The notes: generated by a model not told the origin, from the letters alone. A DNA stretch of 64,000 nt from Sphingomonas sp. 8AM (GCF_902506455.1 NZ_LR733844.1:846415-910414); one strand, 5' to 3'. Shown: positions 42,686 to 52,714, numbered from the stretch's first letter. Numbers and translations: made by a program.

Positions 42686-43378
42686 ATGACCGACACGATC
42701 TCGATTTCCACTCTCGATGGCAACGATATGCCGGCCTATCGCGCCGCGCCCGCCGGAACCCCGAAGGCGGCGATCATCGTCATCCAGGAGATTTTCGGGG
42801 TCAACGCCGGCATCCGCCGCAAGTGCGACACGCTTGCCGAGGCCGGGTATCTCGCCATCGCGCCCGATCTGTTCTGGCGAATCAAGCCCGGCATCTCGCT
42901 CGATCCGGACATCGCGCCCGAGATGGAGCGTGCCTTGTCATTGCTGGGGCAGTTCGATCAGGATCAGGGGATCCGCGACATCGAGGCGGCGATACGGTTC
43001 GCACGAAGTGCGGGCGTTACGAAGGTCGGTGCGGTCGGTTACTGTCTGGGCGGGCGGCTGGCGTACATGACCGCCGCGCGGACGGACATAGACGTCAGCG
43101 TCGGCTATTACGCCGTCGGCATCGATGGGCTGCTCGGCGAAAAGCATGCGATCGCGAGGCCGTTGATGCTGCATATCGCGGGCGAGGATGGCTTCGTGAA
43201 CAAGGCCACGCAGGCCGCGATGCACGCGGGACTCGACGACCATCCGAAGGTCACGCTGCATGATTATCCCGGCGAAGATCACGGATTCGCAACCGAGTTC
43301 GGCAAGCGCCGCTCCGACGCGGCGGCAACGCTGGCCGACGAGCGCACCGCGGCGTTCTTCGCCGAGCACCTGGACTGA
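42686..43378 (+). CDS. Dienelactone hydrolase family protein
   Basis: A 230-residue alpha/beta hydrolase. The nucleophile is Cys120 in GAVGYCLGGRLAYM. The DLH-specific Glu is in IQEIFGVNAGIR (Glu35), and the His is in YPGEDHGFATEF near 202, with AGEDGFVNK supplying the Asp. Cys and the QEIFG motif point to carboxymethylenebutenolidase-type enzymes rather than ordinary lipases. No catabolic operon surrounds it. A gagaagcagcag stretch precedes the ATG. Confidence 0.92.
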   Translation: MTDTISISTLDGNDMPAYRAAPAGTPKAAIIVIQEIFGVNAGIRRKCDTLAEAGYLAIAPDLFWRIKPGISLDPDIAPEMERALSLLGQFDQDQGIRDIEAAIRFARSAGVTKVGAVGYCLGGRLAYMTAARTDIDVSVGYYAVGIDGLLGEKHAIARPLMLHIAGEDGFVNKATQAAMHAGLDDHPKVTLHDYPGEDHGFATEFGKRRSDAAATLADERTAAFFAEHLD

Positions 43379-43508
43379 GCATGTGGGCGTGTGTCGTCGC
43401 CGACACACGCCGCCTTACACTCCGACCCGAAGCCGCTTCTTTCATCCTGTGGTCAGGAAGCAAAGCGACGGTTGAGGTCAGCCTGCCGCCGCGGGGACAC
43501 GTCCCACG

Positions 43509-45827
43509 TTACGCCGGATTGCCATCCGTATCGCGCAGCACCTCGCGCCGGCCAACATGGTCGGGGCGGCTGACTACGCCCTCCTTTTCCATCCGCTCGA
43601 TGAGCCGCGCGGCAGAATTGTAGCCGATCCGCAGCTGGCGCTGCAGCCACGATGTCGAGGCCTTCTGGCTGCCGCACACGATCGCAACCGCCGCGCGATA
43701 TTGCTGATCCTCTGCCGAATCCTCCCCGGTCGGTGCGCCCTCCAGCGCGAAGCTCTCGGCGGGTTCTTCGGTGACCGATTCGATGTAATCGGGCTGCCCC
43801 TGCGCGCGCCAGTGATCGGTGACCGCACGTACCTCGTCGTCGCTGACGAACGGGCCGTGGACGCGGACAATGCCCTTGCCGCCCGGCATATAGAGCATGT
43901 CGCCACGCCCGAGCAGCTGCTCCGCGCCCTGTTCGCCGAGGATCGTGCGCGAGTCGATCTTGCTGGTGACGTGGAAGCTGATGCGGGTCGGCAGGTTGGC
44001 CTTGATGACGCCGGTGATGACGTCCACCGACGGGCGCTGCGTCGCCATGATGAGGTGGATGCCCGCCGCACGCGCCTTCTGCGCGAGCCGCTGGATCAGG
44101 AACTCGACCTCCTTGCCGGCGGTCATCATCAAGTCGGCCAGTTCGTCGACGATGACGACGATCTGCGGCAGCACGTCATAGTCGAGCTGCTCCTCCTCAT
44201 AGATCGGCTGGCCGTTCTCGCCATAGCCGGTCTGGACGCGGCGGCCGAGCGGCGTACCCTTGGCGCGCGCCGCGCGGACCTTGTCGTTGAAGCTCGCGAG
44301 ACTACGCACGCCGACCGACGACATCTGACGATAGCGATCCTCCATCGTCTCGACCGCCCATTTCAGCGCGCGCACCGCCTTGGAGGGGTCGGTGACGACC
44401 GGTGACAGCAGGTGCGGGATGTCGTCGTACATGCTCAATTCGAGCATCTTCGGATCGATCATGATCATCCGACACTGGTCGGGGGTGAGCCGGTAAAGCA
44501 GCGACAGGATCATTCCGTTCAGGCCCACCGACTTGCCCGAGCCAGTCGTGCCCGCCACGAGCAGATGCGGCATCGGCGCGAGATCGGCGATGACCGGATC
44601 GCCGGCGATGTTCTTGCCGAGGATTACCGGCAGCTGCGCGGTCTGATCCTCGAACGCCTGACTAGCGACGAGTTCGTGGAGCGAGACCGTTTCGCGTTTG
44701 GTATTGGGCAGCTCGATTCCGATCACCGAGCGACCGGGGATCGTCGCGACGCGGGCCGAGATCGCCGACATGTTGCGCGCGATATCGTCGGCGAGCGCGA
44801 TGACGCGGTTTGCCTTGGTGCCGGGGGCCGGCTCCAGCTCGTACATCGTCACCACCGGGCCGGGGCGCACCTCAGTGATCGCGCCCTGCACCTTGAAGTC
44901 GTCAAGCACGGTTTCGAGCAGCCGTGCGTTGCGCTCCAGCCCGGCCTTGTCGACCGGCCCGCTTTGATTGGCGGGCGCAGGGGTAAGCAGGTCGAGCGAC
45001 GGCAGCACGAACGTGTCGCGAAGGTCGAGCCGCTGCTGCGGCTTCGGCGGTGCGAGCGACGGAGAGGTGGTGCGGTCGCTGATGACCGGGGCGGGACGAT
45101 TATCCGGCTGCGCCACCGCACGTGGCGCGGGGGTGCGCGTCGGTGAGAACGGTGCATCCCCGTCATCCGCCGCGTCATCGAACGCAGCCTCCTCGAAGCT
45201 TTCGTCTCCATCGCGGGCACGTCGGCGGAGCAATCGCGGCGACGGCGTGAAGCGCGCGAGATCGATCTCAAGGCTGCGTCCCCACAGGATCGCGCCCGCA
45301 ATTCCGGTCAGCAGGCCGAGTGCGAGGACGCTCCACCATGTTACCAGCGGGTTGCCGATCAACGCGATCCCCGATCGGGTCGCGCCGACCACGCCCGAGC
45401 CGACCGCGCCGCCCCAGCCAAACGGCAGCGCCGGTACTGCGCCGGGCGCGACGCAGGTCAGCGTCACCGCCATCAGCGCGACGCCGATCGCCGCATTGCG
45501 GAGCATTCGCCAGCCGTTCCCCGCCGGTTGCGCGCGCCACAGCCGCAGCGCGACGATCGGCGCGACCGGCAGCAGCAGCGCGACCGCCGGACCGAACAGC
45601 GTCAGCGCGAGGTCCGCGAACCACGCTCCGGGGCTGCCGAGCAGGTTGCCGGTCACTCCCGCTGCTGCCGTGTTGAGCGACGCATCGCCCGGCCGGTAGG
45701 TGACCAGCGCCACCGCCATTGCCACCGTCAATACGAACAAGGCGGTGGCGAGGATCAACGCCCCGCTGCGCAACGCCCCGGCCTTGACCGTCTCACGCCA
45801 CAACGGCGCGTCGACACGGCTTGCCAT
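43509..45827 (-). CDS. ftsK: DNA translocase FtsK
   Basis: A 772-residue septal DNA pump. Four N-terminal membrane helices lie within the first 200 residues, then a short Pro-rich linker (about 220-290), the RecA-like motor with Walker A GTTGSGKSVGLN (about 425-436) and Walker B IVVIVDELADLMM, and the gamma winged-helix domain near the end (QRQLRIGYNSAARLIERMEKEGVV), which reads KOPS sequences. Standard for alphaproteobacteria. The linker is much shorter than in E. coli FtsK (1329 residues in total). Confidence 0.96.
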   Translation of the reverse strand: MASRVDAPLWRETVKAGALRSGALILATALFVLTVAMAVALVTYRPGDASLNTAAAGVTGNLLGSPGAWFADLALTLFGPAVALLLPVAPIVALRLWRAQPAGNGWRMLRNAAIGVALMAVTLTCVAPGAVPALPFGWGGAVGSGVVGATRSGIALIGNPLVTWWSVLALGLLTGIAGAILWGRSLEIDLARFTPSPRLLRRRARDGDESFEEAAFDDAADDGDAPFSPTRTPAPRAVAQPDNRPAPVISDRTTSPSLAPPKPQQRLDLRDTFVLPSLDLLTPAPANQSGPVDKAGLERNARLLETVLDDFKVQGAITEVRPGPVVTMYELEPAPGTKANRVIALADDIARNMSAISARVATIPGRSVIGIELPNTKRETVSLHELVASQAFEDQTAQLPVILGKNIAGDPVIADLAPMPHLLVAGTTGSGKSVGLNGMILSLLYRLTPDQCRMIMIDPKMLELSMYDDIPHLLSPVVTDPSKAVRALKWAVETMEDRYRQMSSVGVRSLASFNDKVRAARAKGTPLGRRVQTGYGENGQPIYEEEQLDYDVLPQIVVIVDELADLMMTAGKEVEFLIQRLAQKARAAGIHLIMATQRPSVDVITGVIKANLPTRISFHVTSKIDSRTILGEQGAEQLLGRGDMLYMPGGKGIVRVHGPFVSDDEVRAVTDHWRAQGQPDYIESVTEEPAESFALEGAPTGEDSAEDQQYRAAVAIVCGSQKASTSWLQRQLRIGYNSAARLIERMEKEGVVSRPDHVGRREVLRDTDGNPA

Positions 45828-45940
45828 CCCGAACCCCCAACGATGTCAGAAAATACCGTCATATTCTCCGCCTCCGTGCGTTGCACGTCAAGATCGCGGC
45901 GGACGTTGGCATCGCGCGCGAGTAAGGATAGGGCAGGACC

Positions 45941-47170
45941 ATGGACAAAGCAGATGCCCGGGCAGATGTGCTCATCCTCGGCGGCGGGCTGGTCGGCAGC
46001 GCGCTGGCCGTTGCGCTCGACCGCCATGGCCTGTCCTCGATCGTCGTCGATCCCGCCGATCCGGCGGTCACGCTGACGGCGGGGTTCGATGGTCGGGCGT
46101 CGGCGGTGGCGAGCGCCAGCCACAAGATGCTCGACGCGATCGGCGTCGGTGACGTGCTGCGCGGCAAGGGCTGCGAGATCCGCCAGATCCGCGTCAGCGA
46201 CGGGCTTGCGCCGGGCAAGCTCGACTTCATCCCCGCGCCCGACGATGCCGCGCTGGGTACGATGTACGAGAACCGGCTGCTGCGCCGCTCACTCTACGAC
46301 GCAGCCGTAACGGCCGAGCACGTCGATCTGCGGATGCAGACGCGCGCGACGACGATCGAACGCGACGCCGATGGCGTGCGGGCTATTCTGTCGTCGGGCG
46401 CGATCGTCACTGCCGACCTGCTCGTCGCCGCCGAGGGGCGGCAATCGCCGACCCGCGCGGCGGCCGGAATCAACGTCGCACGGTGGCAATACGATCATGC
46501 TGCGATCATTGGCGCCTTCCATCATGAGCGCAGCCACGAAAATGTGGCTTACGAAATATTCTATTCGGCCGGGCCGTTCGCCCTGCTTCCCTTGCCAGAT
46601 GACGAGATCGGCCATCGGTCCGCCATCGTCTGGACGGTGGCGGGGGAGCATGCCGCCGGGATGCTCAAGCTGGGCGATCGTGGCTTTCTGGCCGAGGCCG
46701 AAAAGAGCATGGGCGGGTTCCTGGGTGCGTTGTCGCACGCCTCGCCGCGTGCCAGCTACCCGCTCGGCTTCCACCATGCGGCGCGGCTGACCGACACGCG
46801 GCTGGTGCTGGTCGGCGATGCGGCGCACGGCATCCATCCGATCGCGGGGCAGGGCGTGAACCTCGGTTATCGTGATGTCGCTGCGTTGGTCGAGGTGCTG
46901 GTCGAGGGTCGGCGACTCGGGCTGGAGGCCGGTGACGCACAATTGCTCAAGCGCTATGAGCGGTGGCGGAGCCTCGACACGTTCATGGTCGCCGCTGCCA
47001 CCGACACGCTGACGCGGCTGTTCGGCGTGCCCGGCAAGGCGGCGAGCGCGGTTCGGCGGTTCGGCATTTCGGCGGTCGATCGGCTCCCACCGCTCAAAGA
47101 CCGCTTCATGGCGGAGGCGCGTGGCGAAAGCGGTGCTCTTCCCAGATTGTTGATGGGGACGATGGCCTGA
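45941..47170 (+). CDS. UbiH/UbiF/VisC/COQ6 family FAD-dependent hydroxylase
   Basis: A 409-residue flavin monooxygenase for ubiquinone ring hydroxylation. FAD-binding ILGGGLVGSALAVAL (residue 10 onward), the DG motif in RQSPTRAAAGI, and the second FAD box LVLVGDAAHGIHPIAGQGVNLGYRD are all present. Which ring position it acts on cannot be told from one member. It is divergent from ftsK across a 113-bp gap that contains a plausible TTGGCA -35 at 45906. Confidence 0.92.
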   Translation: MDKADARADVLILGGGLVGSALAVALDRHGLSSIVVDPADPAVTLTAGFDGRASAVASASHKMLDAIGVGDVLRGKGCEIRQIRVSDGLAPGKLDFIPAPDDAALGTMYENRLLRRSLYDAAVTAEHVDLRMQTRATTIERDADGVRAILSSGAIVTADLLVAAEGRQSPTRAAAGINVARWQYDHAAIIGAFHHERSHENVAYEIFYSAGPFALLPLPDDEIGHRSAIVWTVAGEHAAGMLKLGDRGFLAEAEKSMGGFLGALSHASPRASYPLGFHHAARLTDTRLVLVGDAAHGIHPIAGQGVNLGYRDVAALVEVLVEGRRLGLEAGDAQLLKRYERWRSLDTFMVAAATDTLTRLFGVPGKAASAVRRFGISAVDRLPPLKDRFMAEARGESGALPRLLMGTMA

Positions 47171-47179
47171 CGTTGTTCG

Positions 47180-47869
47180 TCAGGCCGCGACCGGAAAGCG
47201 CAGCAATCGATCGGGCAGGGCGACAAGCGCCTCCGCATGCCCGCCGGTAGCCCTCGCGATTTCGGGATGCGTCACGTCGAGCCCGCCGGTCAGCGCACCA
47301 AACGCCGGGAAAATCAGCTTCGTCGCCGTAGCCACAAAACAGCGCCGCGCCACCAGTTTGCCGCGAACCCTTACCCGAAGCTTGGGATGATAGTGGCCGG
47401 ATAACTCCGGATATGTTTCACGTGGATCGGCCTCGTGACGCAGCATCACGCCATCAACCAAGGCTTCGTCCCGCACCTCGCCGCCGCAACGATCGACAAA
47501 CACCCGATCATGGTTGCCGGTGATCCACGTCCAGCGCGTCGTCGCAGTCAGTGCCGAAAGCGTCGCTCGCGCTGCTTCGGGCAGTCGATCACAGCCGGCG
47601 ATGTCATGGAAGCTGTCGCCGAGACACCAGACCTCTTCCGCTCCGGTGGTTGCGACGATCGCCGACAACGCCGCCAACGTCGCCATCGAATCATAAGGTG
47701 GCAACATCTGCCCACCACGCGCGAACCAGCTCGCCTTTTCGAAATGCAGATCGGCTACCAGCAACGCACGTCGCGTCGGCCAGAACAATGCGCCTTCGGG
47801 TAGTGCCTGCCAGACGTGCCCGCCAAAGCGGAGTTCGGCGAACGGAACGGGAACCATGGCATCTGCCAT
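47180..47869 (-). CDS. pdeM: Ligase-associated DNA damage response endonuclease PdeM
   Basis: A 229-residue metallophosphoesterase of the PdeM family. Metal-binding motifs are LLVADLHFEKASW (D-x-H), WCLGDSFHD (GDxxHD), ITGNHDRV (GNHD) and LSGHYHPKLRVR (GHxHP). PdeM belongs to a four-gene DNA repair set (ligase, exonuclease, helicase, PdeM). The helicase is on the same strand about 2.4 kb upstream, separated by two peptidase genes; the exonuclease is at 53116. A near-parS sequence lies inside at 47414. Confidence 0.92.
   Translation of the reverse strand: MADAMVPVPFAELRFGGHVWQALPEGALFWPTRRALLVADLHFEKASWFARGGQMLPPYDSMATLAALSAIVATTGAEEVWCLGDSFHDIAGCDRLPEAARATLSALTATTRWTWITGNHDRVFVDRCGGEVRDEALVDGVMLRHEADPRETYPELSGHYHPKLRVRVRGKLVARRCFVATATKLIFPAFGALTGGLDVTHPEIARATGGHAEALVALPDRLLRFPVAA
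47414..47429. promoter_or_regulatory. Degenerate parS-like site
   Basis: TGTTTCACGTGGATCG matches parS site 2 at 14 of 16 positions; both differences are in the last three bases. The CACGTG core is intact. It lies within pdeM, 6.4 kb beyond the second strong site. Confidence 0.4.
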
Positions 47870-47897
47870 GCCTCAGCTGGCTAAGCCGATCAACTGC

Positions 47898-49292
47898 TTA
47901 GCCGGCATATACCTTCACCAGATCGAACATATAGTCTCGCGCATCGTACAGCGAGTCGACGCGGATCCGCTCGTTGAGGCCGTGGACACCGCTGGTCTGT
48001 GGATCGACGAACGTGCCGGGCACGCCGTACACGGGGATGCCGATCGCTTCGAGGAAGACGCCATCGGTGGCCCCGGTCGACATCATCGGCAACATCGGCA
48101 GCCCCGGAAAGTGCTTCGCGGCGATCCGCTTCATCGGCTCGATCACCTTGGGGTCAAGCGTCGGCGGGATGGCGGTAGGTCGGACCGGCTGGTTGGCGGT
48201 GACGGTCACCTTTTCCCCGGCAAGCCGCTTGAGCGTCGCAAGCGTGCTGTCAACGGTTTCGCCGGGGAAAATCCGGCAATTGACGTTTGCAGTCGCACGC
48301 TGCGGCAGTGCGTTTTCGGCGTGGCCGGCGCTGAGCAACGTCGCGACGCAGGTCGTGCGCAAGGTCGAATGCAGCACCTTGTCGCGGCTGACGATCGCGT
48401 CGGCCGCCTTGTCGGTGGTATCGGTGAGCAGTCGGCGGATCGCGCCAGCCTGTTCGCTGTCGGCACGCGCGGCGGTGGCGTTGAAATAGGCGCGGGTCGT
48501 GTCGGTGAAATGCACCGGGAATTCGTAGCCCTGCACCGCCTTGATCGCGTCAGCCAGTTCGTAGATCGCATTGTCGGGGGTGGGGGCGGAGCTGTGACCG
48601 CCGGGGTTGGTGGCGACGAAGGTATAGTTCTGCGCGGCCTTCTCGCCGACCTGCACCGCCAGTAGTTGCCGCTTGCCCGCCGCGTCTAGCCGCCCGCCGC
48701 CACCCTCGTTGAGCGCGAATTCGGCGGCGATCAGCTCGGGTCGGTTTTGCGCCAGCCATTGCGCGCCGTTGAAGGCGAAGGTGGTTTCCTCGCCACAGGT
48801 CAGCGCCAGCTTGATCGTCCGCTTCGGACGATAGCCTTGCTGGCGAAAGCGAATCATCGCATCGGCCCAGATCGCGGACATCGCCTTATCGTCGACCGCA
48901 CCGCGCGCGTAGTAATAGCCGTCTTCCTCGACCAGCTTGAACGGATCGCGCTGCCAGTCCTCGCGCTTGGCCGCAACGACGTCGAGGTGGCCGAGCAGCA
49001 GGATCGGCTTGGTGGCAGCGTCGCTGCCCTTCAGCACCGCGACGATCCCGCCGTCCCTGGGATGCTCGGGGACCGAGAAACTGGTGATATCGGCATCGAC
49101 GAAGCCCGCCGCTTTCAGTCGCGCGCCGACCTGCGCCGCCGCCTGCGTACAACTGCCGACGTTCACGACCGTATTGGTCTCAACCATCTCCTTGTAGAGA
49201 TCGAAGAACGCTTTCTGGTCCGGGCGGGTCTGCGCCGCGGCGCCCGTCGCCAGCATCGTCAGTACGCCGGCCGCGATCGCCACGTTACGCAT
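47898..49292 (-). CDS. M20/M25/M40 family metallopeptidase (exported)
   Basis: A 464-residue zinc peptidase with a signal peptide (LTMLATGAAAQ). Metal ligands: LLLGHLDVVAA (His, Asp), YYARGAVDDKAM (Asp bridging), TCGEET (Glu-Glu), the distal FALNEGGGG region, and a C-terminal MLPMMSTGATDGVFLEA followed by GVHGLNERI (His). It fits carboxypeptidase- or aminoacylase-type exopeptidases of the periplasm. It interrupts the ligase-associated repair genes and has no evident link to them. Confidence 0.92.
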   Translation of the reverse strand: MRNVAIAAGVLTMLATGAAAQTRPDQKAFFDLYKEMVETNTVVNVGSCTQAAAQVGARLKAAGFVDADITSFSVPEHPRDGGIVAVLKGSDAATKPILLLGHLDVVAAKREDWQRDPFKLVEEDGYYYARGAVDDKAMSAIWADAMIRFRQQGYRPKRTIKLALTCGEETTFAFNGAQWLAQNRPELIAAEFALNEGGGGRLDAAGKRQLLAVQVGEKAAQNYTFVATNPGGHSSAPTPDNAIYELADAIKAVQGYEFPVHFTDTTRAYFNATAARADSEQAGAIRRLLTDTTDKAADAIVSRDKVLHSTLRTTCVATLLSAGHAENALPQRATANVNCRIFPGETVDSTLATLKRLAGEKVTVTANQPVRPTAIPPTLDPKVIEPMKRIAAKHFPGLPMLPMMSTGATDGVFLEAIGIPVYGVPGTFVDPQTSGVHGLNERIRVDSLYDARDYMFDLVKVYAG

Positions 49293-49351
49293 TCACATTC
49301 CCCTTCGTCGTTGCGGCGATCGTCGCAGCCAAGCGGCGGGGGTGCAATATC

Positions 49352-50275
49352 TCACAACACCTTGGCGCGGCCGGCGTCACGCGGCAGCAGCAACCGCAAC
49401 TCGCGCCGCGCGAAGTCGATATGGACGCGCCGGAACAACCGCAACACGTCCATTCCGAGCAGCAGCGCCGGCTTGCCCTCCAGCCCGAACGCCGCGAACG
49501 GTCGCGCATCGGCGAAGCCGACCGGCAGCGCACGGATCGTGGCGCTGCCCAATGTCAGCATCGGCACCGCGGCGTAATCGGTGGTGATGCTGTCGCCGGT
49601 GACGCTGGTGAACACGATCGGGATGCCGCCGCCGCGTCGCGTCAGCAGACGACGCAGCGCCAGGTTGCCGATGCTGACGCTCGTCCCGGTATCCAGCACC
49701 ACGCGCACGCGTCGCCCTGCGACCGTGGCGTTGGTGACGACCAATTGCCCGAACAGGCTCTTCGCGCGCACGACGATCTCACCGGGCTCGGGCCGCGGCG
49801 GCTTCACCCCGACGGCGGGCGCCACGGTCATCCGTTGCTGGTCGAAGTCGATCGTCAGCGCATGGTCCTGCATCGCGTCGATGCCCAGGATGCCGAGCGC
49901 CCCCATATCGTGTGCGTCCAGCGCTGGCGCTTCGACCCGGCGTGCGCCCAGCGTGCTGACTGCCAGCGACGGGATCACGACCGTCGCCACCGTGCTGGTG
50001 CCGGTGATCGTCGTCATCCGCACCGTCGGGCCGGGCGGGAGCGCGAGCCGCGCGGCGAGCTGGCGGGAGATGACGCTGCGTTGCGCGCCCGAGTCGACGA
50101 TGAACGAAAAGGGGCCGGCGGCGTCGATCCGCACCGGCACGGTCATCCGGTCTTCCTGACTCAGAAAGGCGAGGTCGTCGCCGACCGGCGCGGTCGGCGG
50201 AACCGGCCGCACCGTTTCCTGCGCGGCTGCCGGCAACGCGGCGCAGGCGAGCAACAGCGCGAACATCCTCTCCAT
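49352..50275 (-). CDS. Tandem retropepsin-like aspartic protease, exported
   Basis: A 307-residue protein with a signal peptide (ALLLACAALPAAAQ). Two retropepsin-like lobes are in one chain. Lobe 1 has FIVDSGAQRSV (Asp61) and LGILGID (about 127-133). Lobe 2 has VVLDTGTSVSI (Asp195) and ALLLGMD near 275. Each lobe therefore has its D-S/T-G and hydrophobic-hydrophobic-Gly turn. Retroviral enzymes need two chains; this one could form the full active site alone, as pepsins do. The substrate is unknown. The downstream neighbour is the exported M20 peptidase. Confidence 0.85.
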   Translation of the reverse strand: MERMFALLLACAALPAAAQETVRPVPPTAPVGDDLAFLSQEDRMTVPVRIDAAGPFSFIVDSGAQRSVISRQLAARLALPPGPTVRMTTITGTSTVATVVIPSLAVSTLGARRVEAPALDAHDMGALGILGIDAMQDHALTIDFDQQRMTVAPAVGVKPPRPEPGEIVVRAKSLFGQLVVTNATVAGRRVRVVLDTGTSVSIGNLALRRLLTRRGGGIPIVFTSVTGDSITTDYAAVPMLTLGSATIRALPVGFADARPFAAFGLEGKPALLLGMDVLRLFRRVHIDFARRELRLLLPRDAGRAKVL

Positions 50276-50305
50276 AGCTCACGCTACGCCTCGCGGTGGG
50301 CGCAA

Positions 50306-52714
50306 TCAATCCACGCGCATCGCCTCTGCAGCCAGCGCCTCGGCCTCGATCAGCAGCGCGTCGTCGGCGCTGCCGGTCGCGACCTTCTCGCGCCCGATCA
50401 GCGTCAGCACCGGCACCGCCAGCGGCGTGACGCGCGGCAGGTCGACATGCACCATCGTGTCGGCGGCGCGGTCGAGCAGATCGGCAAGCCGCCCGACATC
50501 GGTCATCCGCGCGCGCGCATCGGCCCATGCCGCCTCCAGCAGCACATGCCCAGGCTCATATTGGCGCAGCACGTCGTAGATCAGGTCGGTCGAGAAGGTC
50601 ACCTGCCGCCCGGTCTTGCGCTTGCCCGGGTGCTGGCGTTCGACCAGCCCGCCGATCACCGCCACCTCGCGGAACGCGCGCTTGAGCAGATGCGAGCGTT
50701 CGACCCATTCGACGAACTCATGTTCGAGGATGTCGGCGCTGAATAAAGCCGCGGGATCGGTCACCTTCTCCAGCCCGTAGCAGGCGATCGCATAATCGTT
50801 GGCGACGAATCCGAGCGGCTTGAGCCCCAGCGTTTCCATCCGCTTCGTCACCAGCATCCCGAGCGACTGGTGCGCGTTCCACCCCTCGAAGCTGTACGCG
50901 ACCATGTAATGCCGTCCCTCGCGCGGGAAGGTCTCGACCAGCAATTGATCGGGGTGCGGTAAGGTCGAGCGGCGCTGCTGAATTTCCAGCCATTCGCGCA
51001 CGTCGTCGGGAAAGCGATGCCATTCCGCGGGCGTGTCGAGGAAGCGCCGGACGCGGTTGGCGAGGTTGGTCGACAGCGGCATCCGGCTACCGCCGTACGT
51101 CGGAATTCGCGCCGGACGGCTGCTGGCGCGGACGATCAGGTCCTCGGTGTCGATCTTCTCGACCTCGAGGCTCATGCCGGCGAAGAAGAAGGTGTCGCCA
51201 TGGCTCAGCGTCGCGGCGAACCCTTCCTCGACCTTGCCGAGCGCACGCCCGTTGCGGAAGCGCACCTTGAGCATCGTCGCCTCGACGATGATCCCGGCAT
51301 TGAGGCGGTGCTGCGCGATGAATTTCGGATGGCTTACCCGCCACTTCCCGTCGCCGTCCTGCGTCAACCGCTTGAACCGGTCATAGGCACGCAGCGAATA
51401 GCCGCCGTCGCGGATGAAGCCGAGCACGCGGTCGAACAATTCATCGGTCAGCGCAGAATAGGGCAGGGCCGAACGTAGCTCGTCCAGCATCGCCGCCTGC
51501 TCGAACGGCGCGGCACAGGCGCACGCCATGACATGCTGCGCCAGCACGTCGAGCGCTCCCATGCGGAACACGTCGGTATCCAGCTCGCCCGCCTCGACCG
51601 CGTCGAGCGCGGCGCGCGCTTCCAGATATTCGAAGCGGTTGCCGGGAACGACGATCGCCTCGCTCGCCTGATCGAGCCGATGATTCGAGCGCCCGATCCG
51701 CTGGAGCAGCCGCGACGAGCCCTTCGGCGCGCCCATCTGGATCACGCAATCGACATCGCCCCAATCGACCCCGAGGTCGAGGCTGGCGGTGGCCACCAGC
51801 GCGCGGAGCCGCCCGTCCGCCATCGCATTCTCGACCTTGCGGCGCGCTTCCTTCTCCAGACTGCCGTGGTGGATGCCGATCGGCAGTTGCATCGCATTGG
51901 CCTTCCACAGATCCTGGAAGATCAGCTCGGCAAGGCTGCGGGTGTTGCAGAACACGATCGAGGTCTTGTGCGTCTCGATCTCGGCCATCACCTGTTCGGC
52001 GGCATAGCGCCCCGAATGCCCCGCCCAGGGCACGCGCCCCTCGGGCAACAGGATCGCAATATCGGGATCGACCCCGGCGTCGCCGTGCACCAGCGCGACG
52101 CGGTCGATGTCGCCATCGGGCGCGAGCCACGCACGATAGCCGTCCGGGTCGGCGACCGTCGCCGACAGCGCGACGCGGCGCAGGTCGGGCGCGATCGTCT
52201 GGAGCCGCGCCATGCACAGGTTGAGCAGGTCGCCGCGCTTTCCGGTGGCGAAGGCGTGTACTTCGTCGACCACGATCGTCCGGAGCCCGGCGAACATCGT
52301 GAAACTGTCGGGATAGCTGAGCAGCAGCGACAGGGATTCGGGGGTGGTCAGCAGGATGTGCGGCGGCCTGACCCGTTGGCGGGCCTTGCGGTCGGACGGC
52401 GTGTCGCCGGTGCGCGTCTCGACCCGCAGGTCGAGCCCCATCTCCTCGACCGGCGCGAGCAGGTTACGCTGGATATCGACCGCCAGCGCCTTGAGCGGCG
52501 AAACGTAGAGCGTGTGGAGCCCGTCGACGGGGGCCTCGACGAGTTCGGCCAGTGTCGGGAGGAACCCGGCGAGCGTCTTGCCCGCGCCGGTGGCGGCGAT
52601 CAGCAGCGCGTGATGCCCCGCACGCGCTTCGTCCAGCATCGCGAGCTGGTGCCGGCGCGGCTGCCAGCTACGCCGCGCGAACCAGTCGGTGAGGACGGCG
52701 GGAAGGGCGGTCAA
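50306..52714 (-). CDS. Ligase-associated DNA damage response DEXH box helicase
   Basis: An 802-residue Lhr-type superfamily 2 helicase. Walker A AATGAGKTL is at 40-48, DEVH at 150-153, motif III SATVADPDG and motif VI QRIGRSNHRLD. The Lhr-specific winged-helix and DUF4910-like region follow to the C terminus. This subfamily (Lhr-Core) is the helicase of the LigC/D-like repair set. The expected ATP-dependent ligase gene is not next to it. The next upstream gene on its strand is a small membrane protein. A family A repeat separates them at 52778. Confidence 0.93.
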   Translation of the reverse strand: MTALPAVLTDWFARRSWQPRRHQLAMLDEARAGHHALLIAATGAGKTLAGFLPTLAELVEAPVDGLHTLYVSPLKALAVDIQRNLLAPVEEMGLDLRVETRTGDTPSDRKARQRVRPPHILLTTPESLSLLLSYPDSFTMFAGLRTIVVDEVHAFATGKRGDLLNLCMARLQTIAPDLRRVALSATVADPDGYRAWLAPDGDIDRVALVHGDAGVDPDIAILLPEGRVPWAGHSGRYAAEQVMAEIETHKTSIVFCNTRSLAELIFQDLWKANAMQLPIGIHHGSLEKEARRKVENAMADGRLRALVATASLDLGVDWGDVDCVIQMGAPKGSSRLLQRIGRSNHRLDQASEAIVVPGNRFEYLEARAALDAVEAGELDTDVFRMGALDVLAQHVMACACAAPFEQAAMLDELRSALPYSALTDELFDRVLGFIRDGGYSLRAYDRFKRLTQDGDGKWRVSHPKFIAQHRLNAGIIVEATMLKVRFRNGRALGKVEEGFAATLSHGDTFFFAGMSLEVEKIDTEDLIVRASSRPARIPTYGGSRMPLSTNLANRVRRFLDTPAEWHRFPDDVREWLEIQQRRSTLPHPDQLLVETFPREGRHYMVAYSFEGWNAHQSLGMLVTKRMETLGLKPLGFVANDYAIACYGLEKVTDPAALFSADILEHEFVEWVERSHLLKRAFREVAVIGGLVERQHPGKRKTGRQVTFSTDLIYDVLRQYEPGHVLLEAAWADARARMTDVGRLADLLDRAADTMVHVDLPRVTPLAVPVLTLIGREKVATGSADDALLIEAEALAAEAMRVD

